Part shown: positions 34,443-43,904 of the stretch, in pieces
Position numbering within the stretch: position 1 is the first letter of the stretch
Layout of the letters: the number at the start of each line of letters is the position of its first letter
NCBI GenBank assembly: GCA_002448235.1
Contig: DIXF01000012.1
Span: forward strand, 1 to 64,000
Reading direction: 5' to 3'
From: Syntrophaceae bacterium UBA6087
GTDB taxonomy: Bacteria; Desulfobacterota; Desulfomonilia; UBA1062
Length of the DNA stretch: 64,000 bases
The notes under the pieces: model-generated
What the model saw: the letters and a program-made list of their open reading frames with translations, nothing else
The model's database searches: none
Told to the model about the DNA's origin: nothing
Program-made: the position numbers and the translations under genes

Positions 34443-34698
34443 GGGGAGATGCTTCTCACATATTTCAATAGTAAGTCAAGACCCTGGCGTCTTGGCCTGT
34501 CGAGCCAATATTCAGCGGGTACCGCTCTTGCCCGCCGTACCTCCCCAGGGCAGGGATTCTCTGCAGGCTCACCGACATCCGTTTCGAAACGGGAAGTCCT
34601 TTCAGAATGCTTCCGCCCGATGCATCAAGTCTCCTGCTTCAAACCCTCCTCCTGCCCATAATCACTGAGCATTTATTTTCTGAAAACCTCCGGCAGCC
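34443..34698. other. Intergenic region between lgt and carD
   Basis: Divergent gap. It contains short inverted pieces such as CGTTTCGAAACG near 34585 and a CCTCCTCCTGCCC stretch near 34647, but no open frame with a ribosome site and no RNA I recognise. Confidence 0.4.
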
Positions 34699-34727
34699 TT
34701 GACTAAATTACATTGAATTGTTATTGT
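34699..34727 (+). promoter_or_regulatory. Probable promoter of the carD-isp-cysS-uvrB run
   Basis: TTGACT (34699-34704), 17 bp, TATTGT (34722-34727), followed 26 bp later by the carD ATG at 34754 with AAGGGG upstream. Five and four of six positions match the sigma-70 consensus. Confidence 0.55.
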
Positions 34728-34753
34728 CTTATTTTAACAAAGGGGATGAGTTC

Positions 34754-35254
34754 ATGTTTAAAGTTGGAGATATTGTAGTGTACCCTGCACATGGGGTATC
34801 TGAAGTTGAATCGATAGAAACAAGAGAGATCTCGGGAAACACAATTTCTTTCTTCATCCTGAAGGTCCTGGACACACAGATGACCGTCATGGTTCCCGTT
34901 ACGAACGTGCAGAACGTCGGCATACGTGAACTTATCGATAATAAAGGAATAGACAAAGTGCTGGGCATCCTCAAGGAGCGCTCCGTATCTGTCGATAACC
35001 AGACCTGGAACAGGCGTTACCGGGAGTATATGGAAAAGATAAAGAGCGGCTCGGCCTTCGAGATTGCCGAGGTACTGAGGGATCTGAACATCCTGAAACG
35101 TGGAAAGGAGCTCTCGTTCGGCGAAAGAAAGATGTACGATACCGCAAAGAATCTCCTGGTGAACGAGGTGTCTACGTCCAAGAAAGTCGACAAGAAAGAA
35201 ATTGAGAAGATGCTCCTCGAGGCAATGGGCAAGATTGAAACGAAAACCCCTTAG
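34754..35254 (+). CDS. carD: CarD/CdnL-family RNA polymerase-binding regulator
   Basis: Binds the RNA polymerase beta subunit and stabilises open complexes. N-terminal Tudor-like RNAP-interaction domain begins MFKVGDIVVYPAHGV, followed by helical DNA-contact domain with the conserved Trp in VDNQTWNRRYREY and the tail typical of CdnL. Length from ATG 34754 is 166; an upstream in-frame start at 34718 lies inside the promoter and is rejected. First gene of a long co-directional run to 41.5 kb. Confidence 0.95.
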   Translation: MFKVGDIVVYPAHGVSEVESIETREISGNTISFFILKVLDTQMTVMVPVTNVQNVGIRELIDNKGIDKVLGILKERSVSVDNQTWNRRYREYMEKIKSGSAFEIAEVLRDLNILKRGKELSFGERKMYDTAKNLLVNEVSTSKKVDKKEIEKMLLEAMGKIETKTP

Positions 35255-35269
35255 AACAGGATAATTCTT

Positions 35270-36256
35270 ATGAAATGGTTTCTTCGGATCGTAGTAGCCC
35301 TGGTAGTTTTCTACGGGGCGTTCATGTATGCGGCGCAGCGCATGGGCGGCGGACCCTGGACGATCATCATGCCCCTCATCGCAGAGGCGTGCCTGGCCCT
35401 CATTTTCATAGGCGAAATCAGGGGCATGAAGCTCCACCCCATGGCTTACGTGGGGGGCTTCCTGGGCACCATCCTGGGGCTGATCATCGGAAGCCTGCTT
35501 GGATACGTGTTCCTGGACAATGTAGAAGGTGGCATCTTCCTCTTCATCCTCATCAACACCATGTTTGCCTACATGGGATACACCATCGGCCTCGAATGGG
35601 GAAAAGAGCTCGTCCATCTCCCCGTCTTCCGCAAGACCGGCAGGGGGGATGCGCTTAAGCGCAAAATACTCGACACGAGCGTAATCATTGACGGAAGAAT
35701 CCCGGACATCTGCGATGCCGGATTCATCGACGGTATTCTTGTCGCTCCCCAGTTCATCCTCAACGAGCTTCAGCACATCGCCGATTCTTCCGATCCGCTC
35801 AAAAGGGCCCGGGGCAGGAGAGGCCTCGACATCCTCAACCGGCTCCAGAAAAGCCCCCAGGTGCAGGTCGAGATAACCGACAAGGATTTCCCCAAAATCA
35901 AGGAAGTAGATTCCAAGCTCATTGCGCTGGCCAAAGACATGGATGCGGACGTCCTCACCAACGATTTCAATCTCAACAAGATCGCCCAGATCCAGGGAGT
36001 GAATGTCCTCAATATCAATCAGCTCGCGAATGCGGTAAAGCCCATCGTGCTTCCCGGTGAGAGCCTCAACGTGATCATCACCAAACAGGGCAAGGAACGG
36101 GGCCAGGGAGTCGCCTATCTGGAAGACGGCACCATGGTGGTTGTCGAACAGGGTGAATATCTGCTCAACAAGACTTGCGAGGTCGTGGTAACCTCGATCC
36201 TTCAAACCCCTGCAGGAAGGATGATCTTCTCAACACCAAAAAGTAATGGCGGCTGA
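35270..36256 (+). CDS. PIN/TRAM-domain membrane protein (YacL-like)
   Basis: Four N-terminal membrane segments (about 2-18, 23-41, 48-72, 78-98), then a PIN nuclease domain (about 128-250) opening with ILDTSVIIDGRI and retaining acidic residues in NELQHIADSSD and DADVLTNDFN, and a TRAM domain (about 262-318), a likely RNA-binding fold. The protein may be a membrane-tethered ribonuclease. It commonly precedes ispD, as here, with an 11-bp overlap. Function is inferred from domains. Confidence 0.93.
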   Translation: MKWFLRIVVALVVFYGAFMYAAQRMGGGPWTIIMPLIAEACLALIFIGEIRGMKLHPMAYVGGFLGTILGLIIGSLLGYVFLDNVEGGIFLFILINTMFAYMGYTIGLEWGKELVHLPVFRKTGRGDALKRKILDTSVIIDGRIPDICDAGFIDGILVAPQFILNELQHIADSSDPLKRARGRRGLDILNRLQKSPQVQVEITDKDFPKIKEVDSKLIALAKDMDADVLTNDFNLNKIAQIQGVNVLNINQLANAVKPIVLPGESLNVIITKQGKERGQGVAYLEDGTMVVVEQGEYLLNKTCEVVVTSILQTPAGRMIFSTPKSNGG

Positions 36257-36926
36257 TGCGATTATCGTGGGAGGCGGAAGCGGCCTGCGCTTCGGCAGGA
36301 AGAAGCAGTTTATCTCCCTGGGGGGAATCCCGCTCATCAAAAGGACCGTACGGGCCTTTGAAAACCACTCATCCATCCGGCAGATCGTTGTCGTAGTCCC
36401 GCACGACGATCTCGAATTCACCGCCTGCATACTCGGCTCACCGCAAAAACCCCTGAAGGTGGTGGAGGGAGGCAAGACCAGGCAGGAGTCCGTCTCGAAC
36501 GGTCTTCAGTCCCTGGAGCGGAGCGACCTAGTCCTTATTCATGACGCCGTGAGGCCTTTTGTGGATGGCGATCTCATCTCCCGGGTCATAGACGGGATCA
36601 AGGGGTACGATGCATGCATTCCCGGATTGGCCGTTTCCAATACCTTAAAAGAAGTCATTAACGGGGTCGTTAAAAAAACTATCCCGAGGTCCGGCCTCTA
36701 CGAAATACAGACCCCGCAGTGCTTTCTCACCCAAACCCTTCTCAAAGCGCATGCTTCAGCCCGCGATGAAGACACGCAAGGGGCTACCGACGACAGCTCC
36801 CTGGTGGAGGCGATCGGCGGCCGCGTACGGCTGATAGACGGAGATCCCATGAATATGAAGATAACCCTCGGACAAGACATAGATATTGCAGAGGCCATAC
36901 TGAAATGCCGTTCAGAATCGGTATAG
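36246..36926 (+). CDS. ispD: 2-C-methyl-D-erythritol 4-phosphate cytidylyltransferase
   Basis: Third step of the MEP isoprenoid pathway: joins CTP and MEP. The CTP-binding loop is slightly altered (IIVGGGSGLRFGRKKQF; the usual AAG is VGG), and VEGGKTRQESVSNGL, LIHDAVRPFV and RSGLYEIQTPQCF are all conserved. Length is 226. Overlaps neighbours on both sides, so it is translated as part of the run. Confidence 0.95.
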   Translation: MAADAIIVGGGSGLRFGRKKQFISLGGIPLIKRTVRAFENHSSIRQIVVVVPHDDLEFTACILGSPQKPLKVVEGGKTRQESVSNGLQSLERSDLVLIHDAVRPFVDGDLISRVIDGIKGYDACIPGLAVSNTLKEVINGVVKKTIPRSGLYEIQTPQCFLTQTLLKAHASARDEDTQGATDDSSLVEAIGGRVRLIDGDPMNMKITLGQDIDIAEAILKCRSESV

Positions 36927-37405
36927 GATATGACATCCACCGCCTGGTGGAGGGAAGGGACCTCGTCCTGGGCGGTCTTACCATTCCCTACCCCAAAGGC
37001 CTGCTCGGGCATTCGGACGGCGACGTGCTCGTCCATGCAGTCTGCGACGCCCTTCTCGGGGGGAGCGCGCGAACGGATATCGGCGATATTTTCCCGGATA
37101 CCGCTCCGGAAACGGAAGGCATCTACTCGCTTTCCATGCTGAAAGCAATTGTCGCGGAGATGTCCGGGAAGTATCGCATCGTAAACATCGATGCAAACTG
37201 CATCTGCGAAAAGCCGAAGCTGTCCGGATACCGCGATAAAATGGTTGCGAACATTGCGGACGTGTGTAATATCGATCATTCGCAGGTTTCGATAAAGTTC
37301 AGGACCCATGAAGGCCTCGGAGAGATCGGGAGCGGTAATGCGATAGCAGCCCAGGCTGTCGTTCTCATAGAACAAAAGCTTCCTTGCAAGGAGTGCGAGC
37401 CATGA
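36905..37405 (+). CDS. ispF: 2-C-methyl-D-erythritol 2,4-cyclodiphosphate synthase
   Basis: Fifth MEP-pathway enzyme, a zinc-dependent trimer. Metal ligands are in RIGIGYDIHRL (Asp, His) and GHSDGDVLVHAVCDALLG (His); the GDIFPDTAPE and FRTHEGLGEIGSGNAIAAQAV segments are typical. Length of 166. Starts 22 bp inside ispD, so the two are tightly coupled. Confidence 0.96.
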   Translation: MPFRIGIGYDIHRLVEGRDLVLGGLTIPYPKGLLGHSDGDVLVHAVCDALLGGSARTDIGDIFPDTAPETEGIYSLSMLKAIVAEMSGKYRIVNIDANCICEKPKLSGYRDKMVANIADVCNIDHSQVSIKFRTHEGLGEIGSGNAIAAQAVVLIEQKLPCKECEP

Positions 37406-38835
37406 CCATTTCCATATACAATACGCCGGTGAAGAAAAAACAGCCCTTCACCCCACTTTCCGGGAAAAAAATCGGAATGTACGCCTGCGGCGTCACTGTC
37501 TACGACATGAGCCATATCGGGCATGCACGGTCGCTGATCGTCTTCGACGTGATCTCCCGATACTTGAGAAAGCAAGGATATGAGCTGACCTACGTGAGAA
37601 ACTTCACGGATGTGGACGACAAGATAATCGCCCGCGCCAACTCGCTCGGCACGTCTTACAAGGAGATCTCGGAGAAGTACATCGATGAGTTCAGGACCGA
37701 CATGAACACCCTGAAGGTCAAGCCGGCCGATGTAGAGCCCAGGGCGACGGAATATATCCCCCAGATCATCGAGCTGGTGCGGAAGCTGGAAGAGAAAGGG
37801 CTTGCCTACAAGGCCGAAGACGGCAGCGTCTATTACAGCGTCTCGAAGTTCAGAGAGTACGGCAAGCTCAGCGGCAGACGCACCGAAGAGATGATTGCAG
37901 GTGCACGGGTAGATATCGAGGAGCAGAAGCGCGACCCTCTCGACTTCGCCCTGTGGAAGCGGAGCAAGGAGGGCGAGCCGTGGTGGGAGAGCCCATGGTC
38001 GAAAGGCAGGCCCGGCTGGCATATAGAATGCTCGGCCATGAGCACCGATATCCTCGGGCCGACGCTCGATGTCCATGGAGGCGGGAGAGACCTCATCTTC
38101 CCCCACCATGAAAACGAGATCGCCCAGTCCGAAGGAGCCTACAATGCCCCGTTCGTGAGATACTGGGTGCACAACGGCTTTGTCACCATAAATGGTGAGA
38201 AGATGAGCAAATCGCTCGGCAACTTCCTGACCATCCGGGAGCTCACCTCCGAGGTTCACCCCGAGACGCTGCGGCTCCTCCTCATATCTCAGCACTACCG
38301 GAGCCCGATCAATTTCTCGAAAGAGGCGATCCAGACATCGAATCAGGCCCTTGTGCGCTTCTACGAGCTGCTCGACCGGATCAACCGCGCAACAACGGCA
38401 GGGGGAGCCGACCGGCTGAAACCCATTGCTGATGCATTCATGGGCAATTTCGAAGAAGCCATGTCGGATGACTTCAACACGGCAAAGGCCGTTGCGCACC
38501 TCCACGATCTGACGACCGAGATCAACAGGGAGCTTGACAGCAGCCCGTCGATCTCCGAAGATGACTCCCGATCACTGCGTTCGGCTTTCAAGCTCGTCTC
38601 GGAGGTCTTCGGCATTCTGGAAGACGAACCTGCACAGTTCCTCGACCTGATCAAACGGTCGGGAATCAGCGAGACCGGCCTTGACGAAAAAGAGATTCAA
38701 GATCTCATTGATCAGCGCGGCGCAGCACGGAAGGCAAAAGATTTCAAACGTGCGGATGAGATCAGGAACATGTTACTGTCCAAAGGCATTCAACTGAAAG
38801 ACTCCCCGGAAGGAACCGTCTGGGAAAAGATATGA
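37402..38835 (+). CDS. cysS: Cysteinyl-tRNA synthetase
   Basis: Class Ia synthetase charging tRNA-Cys. HIGH box is SHIGHARS (about 37-44), preceded by zinc ligand Cys29 in MYACGVTVYDM; further ligands lie in WHIECSAMS and HHENEIAQSE. KMSKS is exact (GEKMSKSLGN, about 265-274). Length from ATG 37402 is 477. That start has AAGGAG 9 nt upstream and overlaps ispF by ATGA; the upstream TTG at 37384 is rejected. Confidence 0.97.
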   Translation: MTISIYNTPVKKKQPFTPLSGKKIGMYACGVTVYDMSHIGHARSLIVFDVISRYLRKQGYELTYVRNFTDVDDKIIARANSLGTSYKEISEKYIDEFRTDMNTLKVKPADVEPRATEYIPQIIELVRKLEEKGLAYKAEDGSVYYSVSKFREYGKLSGRRTEEMIAGARVDIEEQKRDPLDFALWKRSKEGEPWWESPWSKGRPGWHIECSAMSTDILGPTLDVHGGGRDLIFPHHENEIAQSEGAYNAPFVRYWVHNGFVTINGEKMSKSLGNFLTIRELTSEVHPETLRLLLISQHYRSPINFSKEAIQTSNQALVRFYELLDRINRATTAGGADRLKPIADAFMGNFEEAMSDDFNTAKAVAHLHDLTTEINRELDSSPSISEDDSRSLRSAFKLVSEVFGILEDEPAQFLDLIKRSGISETGLDEKEIQDLIDQRGAARKAKDFKRADEIRNMLLSKGIQLKDSPEGTVWEKI

Positions 38836-38845
38836 AAGAAACTGT

Positions 38846-40840
<1,995 letters not shown>

Positions 40841-40843
40841 CCT

Positions 40844-41548
40844 ATGCGCACTGTACTGAATACGGGATACGCGGTTCGAGAGTTCGCCCCCTATACGGTC
40901 ATTTTCAAGCAGACCCATCCGCATATTCCGGATATTCTCGGCGACAAGCCTTTACTCGGAGAAGAATCCGTCATTCATGGCAGGAACAGGATGCGCATCA
41001 TCGAGCCCGACCTCATCGTCAGGCCGCTCACGCACGGCGGCAGCCTGAGACATATCACGGGATCGCGCTTCCTGAGCATAAAAAGGAGCTTGCGAGAGAT
41101 CGAGATCAGCTCGTATCTCAGGTCGAAAAACATCCCGACCCCCGAGATCCTCGCGGTGAGATATCGCAAGAACGGCGTGTTCTTCTCCATAGAGGTGATT
41201 ACCGCTCTCGTGCCGGAGTCTATCGATCTGCTCGTCTTCCTGGAAAAGAATCCCGGAGATTCAGAAGAGCTCCTGATCCGGGCAGGAAGGCTCGTGCAGA
41301 ACATTCACCGGCTCGGTGTGTACCACACGGACCTCCATGTAAAAAACATCCTTCTTGACCGGGACATGGAGCCATGGATCATCGACCTCGATAACGCCTA
41401 CCGCTTTACCACCCTCCCCTCCCTTCTCAGGGCGAAAAACCTCAGACGATTCATTCACTCGCTGAAAAAGTGGGAGAAGAAGGGAAGGATAACCCTTTCT
41501 TCAGGCTGGGAAGAGGCGTTCATGAACGGCTATACCGCGCCGGGTTGA
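40844..41548 (+). CDS. Lipopolysaccharide kinase (Kdo kinase/WaaP family)-like protein
   Basis: Protein-kinase-like fold of 234 residues. The catalytic loop is YHTDLHVKNILL and the metal-binding DLDN (WIIDLDNAYRF) replaces DFG; the upstream part has LRHITGSRFLSIKRSLREIEISSYLRSKNIPTPE, the WaaP/KdkA N-lobe pattern. It probably phosphorylates a core sugar of lipopolysaccharide on the cytoplasmic face. The start is 3 bp after uvrB. Its 3' end overlaps the convergent acyltransferase gene by 48 bp. Confidence 0.85.
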   Translation: MRTVLNTGYAVREFAPYTVIFKQTHPHIPDILGDKPLLGEESVIHGRNRMRIIEPDLIVRPLTHGGSLRHITGSRFLSIKRSLREIEISSYLRSKNIPTPEILAVRYRKNGVFFSIEVITALVPESIDLLVFLEKNPGDSEELLIRAGRLVQNIHRLGVYHTDLHVKNILLDRDMEPWIIDLDNAYRFTTLPSLLRAKNLRRFIHSLKKWEKKGRITLSSGWEEAFMNGYTAPG

Positions 41549-42295
41549 AAGCATCTCCGGCATCTCTGCCCGAGAGGATATCAGGGATTCTATGGCACCC
41601 CTCACATCACCCATGAGCTGATCTCTGGTTTCCGGGGAATATAAAGAGGCATCGATCGGTTTCCCGATATTTATGCGCACGTGTTTGTCTAAGTCGAGCT
41701 CCCAGGTGTCCGGCTTGTGAATGTGTTCCGAGCCCGTGATTCCCACCGGTATGATCCGGGCGCCCGTCTGGATGGCTACCATGAAACCGCCTTTTTTGAA
41801 CTGCCCGAGGTCTCCGGTGCGGGACCTTGTCCCTTCGGGCGCTATCCAGAGCACGACGCCGCTCTTCATCTTTTCTTTTGCATATTCCAGGTCTTTCAAT
41901 GCCTGGTCGTGATTGCGTCGGTCGATTGAGAGAAACTCCGCCGCCTTGAGAGCCCTTCCCCATACAGGTATCCTGAAAAGCTCTTTTTTCGTCAGCATGC
42001 GGATGCTCCCCGGCAACGAGACGAAGATCAATGGGATGTCATAATGGCTCCGGTGATTGGACATGATGACATATGGGGTGTCCGGCTGTATCGCAACCTC
42101 ATGGGGATCAAGGACCTCAAAAGAGACCCTGGCGGCCTTGAGCAGATAGCGGGACCACCAGCGAAGGACACGGTCGGCAAAAGGCCTTGTATAGGTGTTT
42201 GTATAGCGCAGGTAGAGCCCTATGATTGAGACGCCCAGGGTTGATGCTACCGACTGAAAGATGACGCTGATCTTTTTTAAAAACGATGCCCTCAC
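41501..42295 (-). CDS. plsC: 1-acyl-sn-glycerol-3-phosphate acyltransferase (PlsC-like)
   Basis: Membrane-associated enzyme of phospholipid synthesis. Acyltransferase block I HRSHYD is in MSNHRSHYDIPLIF (the H-x4-D motif), block III is IAPEGTRSRTG, block IV is RIIPVGITGSE. One N-terminal hydrophobic segment (about 8-26). Length is 264. Exact acceptor specificity is unproven. Confidence 0.9.
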   Translation of the reverse strand: MRASFLKKISVIFQSVASTLGVSIIGLYLRYTNTYTRPFADRVLRWWSRYLLKAARVSFEVLDPHEVAIQPDTPYVIMSNHRSHYDIPLIFVSLPGSIRMLTKKELFRIPVWGRALKAAEFLSIDRRNHDQALKDLEYAKEKMKSGVVLWIAPEGTRSRTGDLGQFKKGGFMVAIQTGARIIPVGITGSEHIHKPDTWELDLDKHVRINIGKPIDASLYSPETRDQLMGDVRGAIESLISSRAEMPEMLSTRRGIAVHERLFPA

Positions 42296-42379
42296 TCAGC
42301 AAAGCCTCCTCTCTTTGAATAAATAGCATCCATGCACCGCCGCGATGTCTTGTCAGTGCATAATCGGACAAGCGGATAT

Positions 42380-42784
42380 TTACGTATGACTGCGGCCGCT
42401 CCCGGACCTCTCCTCATCCATCTTTTTCTTGATAAAATCCCGTTCCTTTATCAGGTGATCCGCCAGCTCGGCAAATGTCCACTGGATCGACTGGTCGGTG
42501 ACAACCGCATAAATGGGTTTTGGGAGATCCCATTTCTTTGCTTCCTGCATGATTGTATGGATAGTCGTGCCGGGAACGTTGAAAAAGAGCATCACCTTTT
42601 CGTCGCACGAGAATTCCTGGTCGGATCTTTTGTCGGAAAACAGGATGTCCTCGACCAGAAGATGGCCCTGGTCTTTTTCTATGGCCTGAACGAGAGGAGC
42701 CTCTACAGACTGGAAAAAATGGTCCAACTGAAGCATTTCCTCAAAACTGTAATTCCAGAGCAGTATCCTCGGGTCTGCGTTCAT
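42380..42784 (-). CDS. DUF3783-like protein
   Basis: A 134-residue soluble protein. The central LLWNYSFEEMLQLDHFF and the later VMLFFNVPGTTIHTIMQEAKKW and PIYAVVTDQSIQWTFAELADHLIKER segments fit the DUF3783 pattern, a small domain of unknown function found mainly in anaerobes. The name is a recognition of pattern rather than an alignment. Stand-alone gene. The following 259-bp gap (42785-43043) holds hairpins GGTCAC/GTGACC (42919-42955) and GTAC-GGAGA-GTAC but no gene. Confidence 0.6.
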   Translation of the reverse strand: MNADPRILLWNYSFEEMLQLDHFFQSVEAPLVQAIEKDQGHLLVEDILFSDKRSDQEFSCDEKVMLFFNVPGTTIHTIMQEAKKWDLPKPIYAVVTDQSIQWTFAELADHLIKERDFIKKKMDEERSGSGRSHT

Positions 42785-43043
42785 GAAAAGCTCCTGTCTC
42801 CATTATCGGGCGTCTTCTCTCTCTCCCGGTCCGCAGCAGATGTACGGGTTCAATTTCCAGGCAACAACGTATCTGGAAAACCTCTATAATAAATAATACA
42901 TGGAGCAATAAACATCAAGGGTCACTTCATTCGTGCGAGATGCCGTGACCTGTGAAAAGACGTACGGAGAGTACATCCTTCATTAATGGTTTGCATTTAT
43001 TATTCCGATACAATTATGAGATTAAACAGGAGGTACGCCACAG

Positions 43044-43331
43044 ATGAGATGTCCAAAATGCGGCTATGTAAGCTTTGATTACCAGGACCGTTGCAAGAGT
43101 TGCGGTGAGGACCTTGTCCCTGCTAAGATTAAACTGAATATTTACACCAAGCCGCCCCAGATCGATATAAACGATGAAGGTTTTGCAATCGGCAAAGTAG
43201 AAGAGAACCGCAAGGATCTTATCGAAGAATCATATCCAGCCGGCCAGGGCAATGTATCCATGGACGATGTGCTGAAAGAAGATGGGGAAAATCTCGAAAG
43301 CTTTAATTTCGATGAGGATGAAAAGGCTTGA
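43044..43331 (+). CDS. Small zinc-ribbon protein
   Basis: A 95-residue protein beginning MRCPKCGYVSFDYQDRCKSCG, a C-x2-C...C-x2-C zinc ribbon, followed by a mostly acidic, probably disordered tail (EDGENLESFNFDEDEKA). A strong CAGGAGG lies upstream of ATG. Function unknown. It ends 35 bp before tRNA-Phe. Confidence 0.7.
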   Translation: MRCPKCGYVSFDYQDRCKSCGEDLVPAKIKLNIYTKPPQIDINDEGFAIGKVEENRKDLIEESYPAGQGNVSMDDVLKEDGENLESFNFDEDEKA

Positions 43332-43366
43332 CAAGAATTCCCAAATTCACTACACATTCTCCTGTT

Positions 43367-43442
43367 GCCGAGGTAGCTCAGTAGGTAGAGCAGAGGACTG
43401 AAAATCCTCGTGTCGGCGGTTCAACTCCGTCCCTCGGCACCA
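43367..43442 (+). tRNA. tRNA-Phe (anticodon GAA)
   Basis: Complete cloverleaf: acceptor GCCGAGG/CCTCGGC, D arm GCTC/GAGC, anticodon stem GAGGA/TCCTC with loop CTGAAAA, T arm GGCGG/CCGTC with loop TTCAACT, and encoded CCA. Anticodon GAA reads UUC/UUU. Length is 76 nt. Confidence 0.97.
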
Positions 43443-43487
43443 AGAATTTCCTTCTCGTTAGCCTTCTTGAATAATCATCACCAGCTG

Positions 43488-43585
43488 TTGCCAATCTGTC
43501 ACCCGGCAGCAGGAAGATAATAAGCCATCTTTGCCAGAATGACACACGCTTCTTTATACAGCCGGGCCCCTTTGCCATTTTGTCA
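43488..43585 (+). promoter_or_regulatory. Three evenly spaced TTGCCA-N3-TGWCA repeats (probable activator sites)
   Basis: TTGCCA-ATC-TGTCA (43488-43501), TTGCCA-GAA-TGACA (43531-43544) and TTGCCA-TTT-TGTCA (43572-43585). The start-to-start spacings are 43 and 41 bp, about four helical turns each, so all three lie on one face of DNA. Each is an imperfect inverted repeat. They sit 91-188 bp upstream of the predicted start of the next gene, the usual distance for a sigma-54 activator. Confidence 0.6.
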
Positions 43586-43649
43586 TTTGACAGCGTTTTA
43601 CCACTATAATTACCTCCGTATTATCATTTGCTTATCAGATAAAGCATCC

Positions 43650-43665
43650 TGGCACATTCATTGAA
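43650..43665 (+). promoter_or_regulatory. Possible sigma-54 (-24/-12) promoter
   Basis: TGGCAC-ATTCA-TTGAA has a perfect -24 half and correct spacing, but the -12 reads TTGA instead of TTGC. Start predicted near 43676, 30 nt before ATG 43706 and just ahead of its AAGGAGG. The same deviation occurs at 23122-23137. Confidence 0.42.
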
Positions 43666-43705
43666 TGATCATAATCAGCAAATCGATAAAAAGGAGGGCA
43701 CGACA

Positions 43706-43885
43706 ATGCTGGGTCTTTGGATCGTAATGGGTTGCTTGTTCATGACCGGGATCGGGATCAGGTTCACCTATAAGGTTCTGGGGCTCACCGCAACCGAGGC
43801 AACTGCGGTTTTCATTCTCATTGTCATTCTCGTGGGCGTTAACACGGCTCCGGTAAGACAGCTCCTCATGCAGTTCGTGTACTGA
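43706..43885 (+). CDS. 59-residue membrane protein, unknown function
   Basis: Two hydrophobic segments (about 2-18 and 31-48) joined by a short polar loop (RFTYKVLGLTATEAT). No family recognised. The start is fixed by AAGGAGG 8 nt upstream; the open frame back to 43661 crosses the ribosome site and part of the promoter. The three-site array and -24/-12-like promoter directly upstream imply dedicated regulation, perhaps by an NtrC-type activator. Confidence 0.7.
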   Translation: MLGLWIVMGCLFMTGIGIRFTYKVLGLTATEATAVFILIVILVGVNTAPVRQLLMQFVY

Positions 43886-43904
43886 AACGAGCCTGAGGAG
43901 GGGC

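Noticed and set aside
34721..36205. Open frame of 494 codons on the minus strand opposite carD and the PIN/TRAM gene
   Set aside because: Long but opposite two confidently assigned genes; low-complexity His/Asp-rich translation typical of antisense of GC-rich codons.
37276..38505. Open frame of 409 codons antisense to cysS
   Set aside because: The sense strand encodes intact CysS motifs; the antisense translation has none.
43443..43643. CRISPR-like array from the three TTGCCA repeats
   Set aside because: Repeats are only 14 bp with a variable core and no equal-length spacers or cas genes; enhancer geometry fits better.
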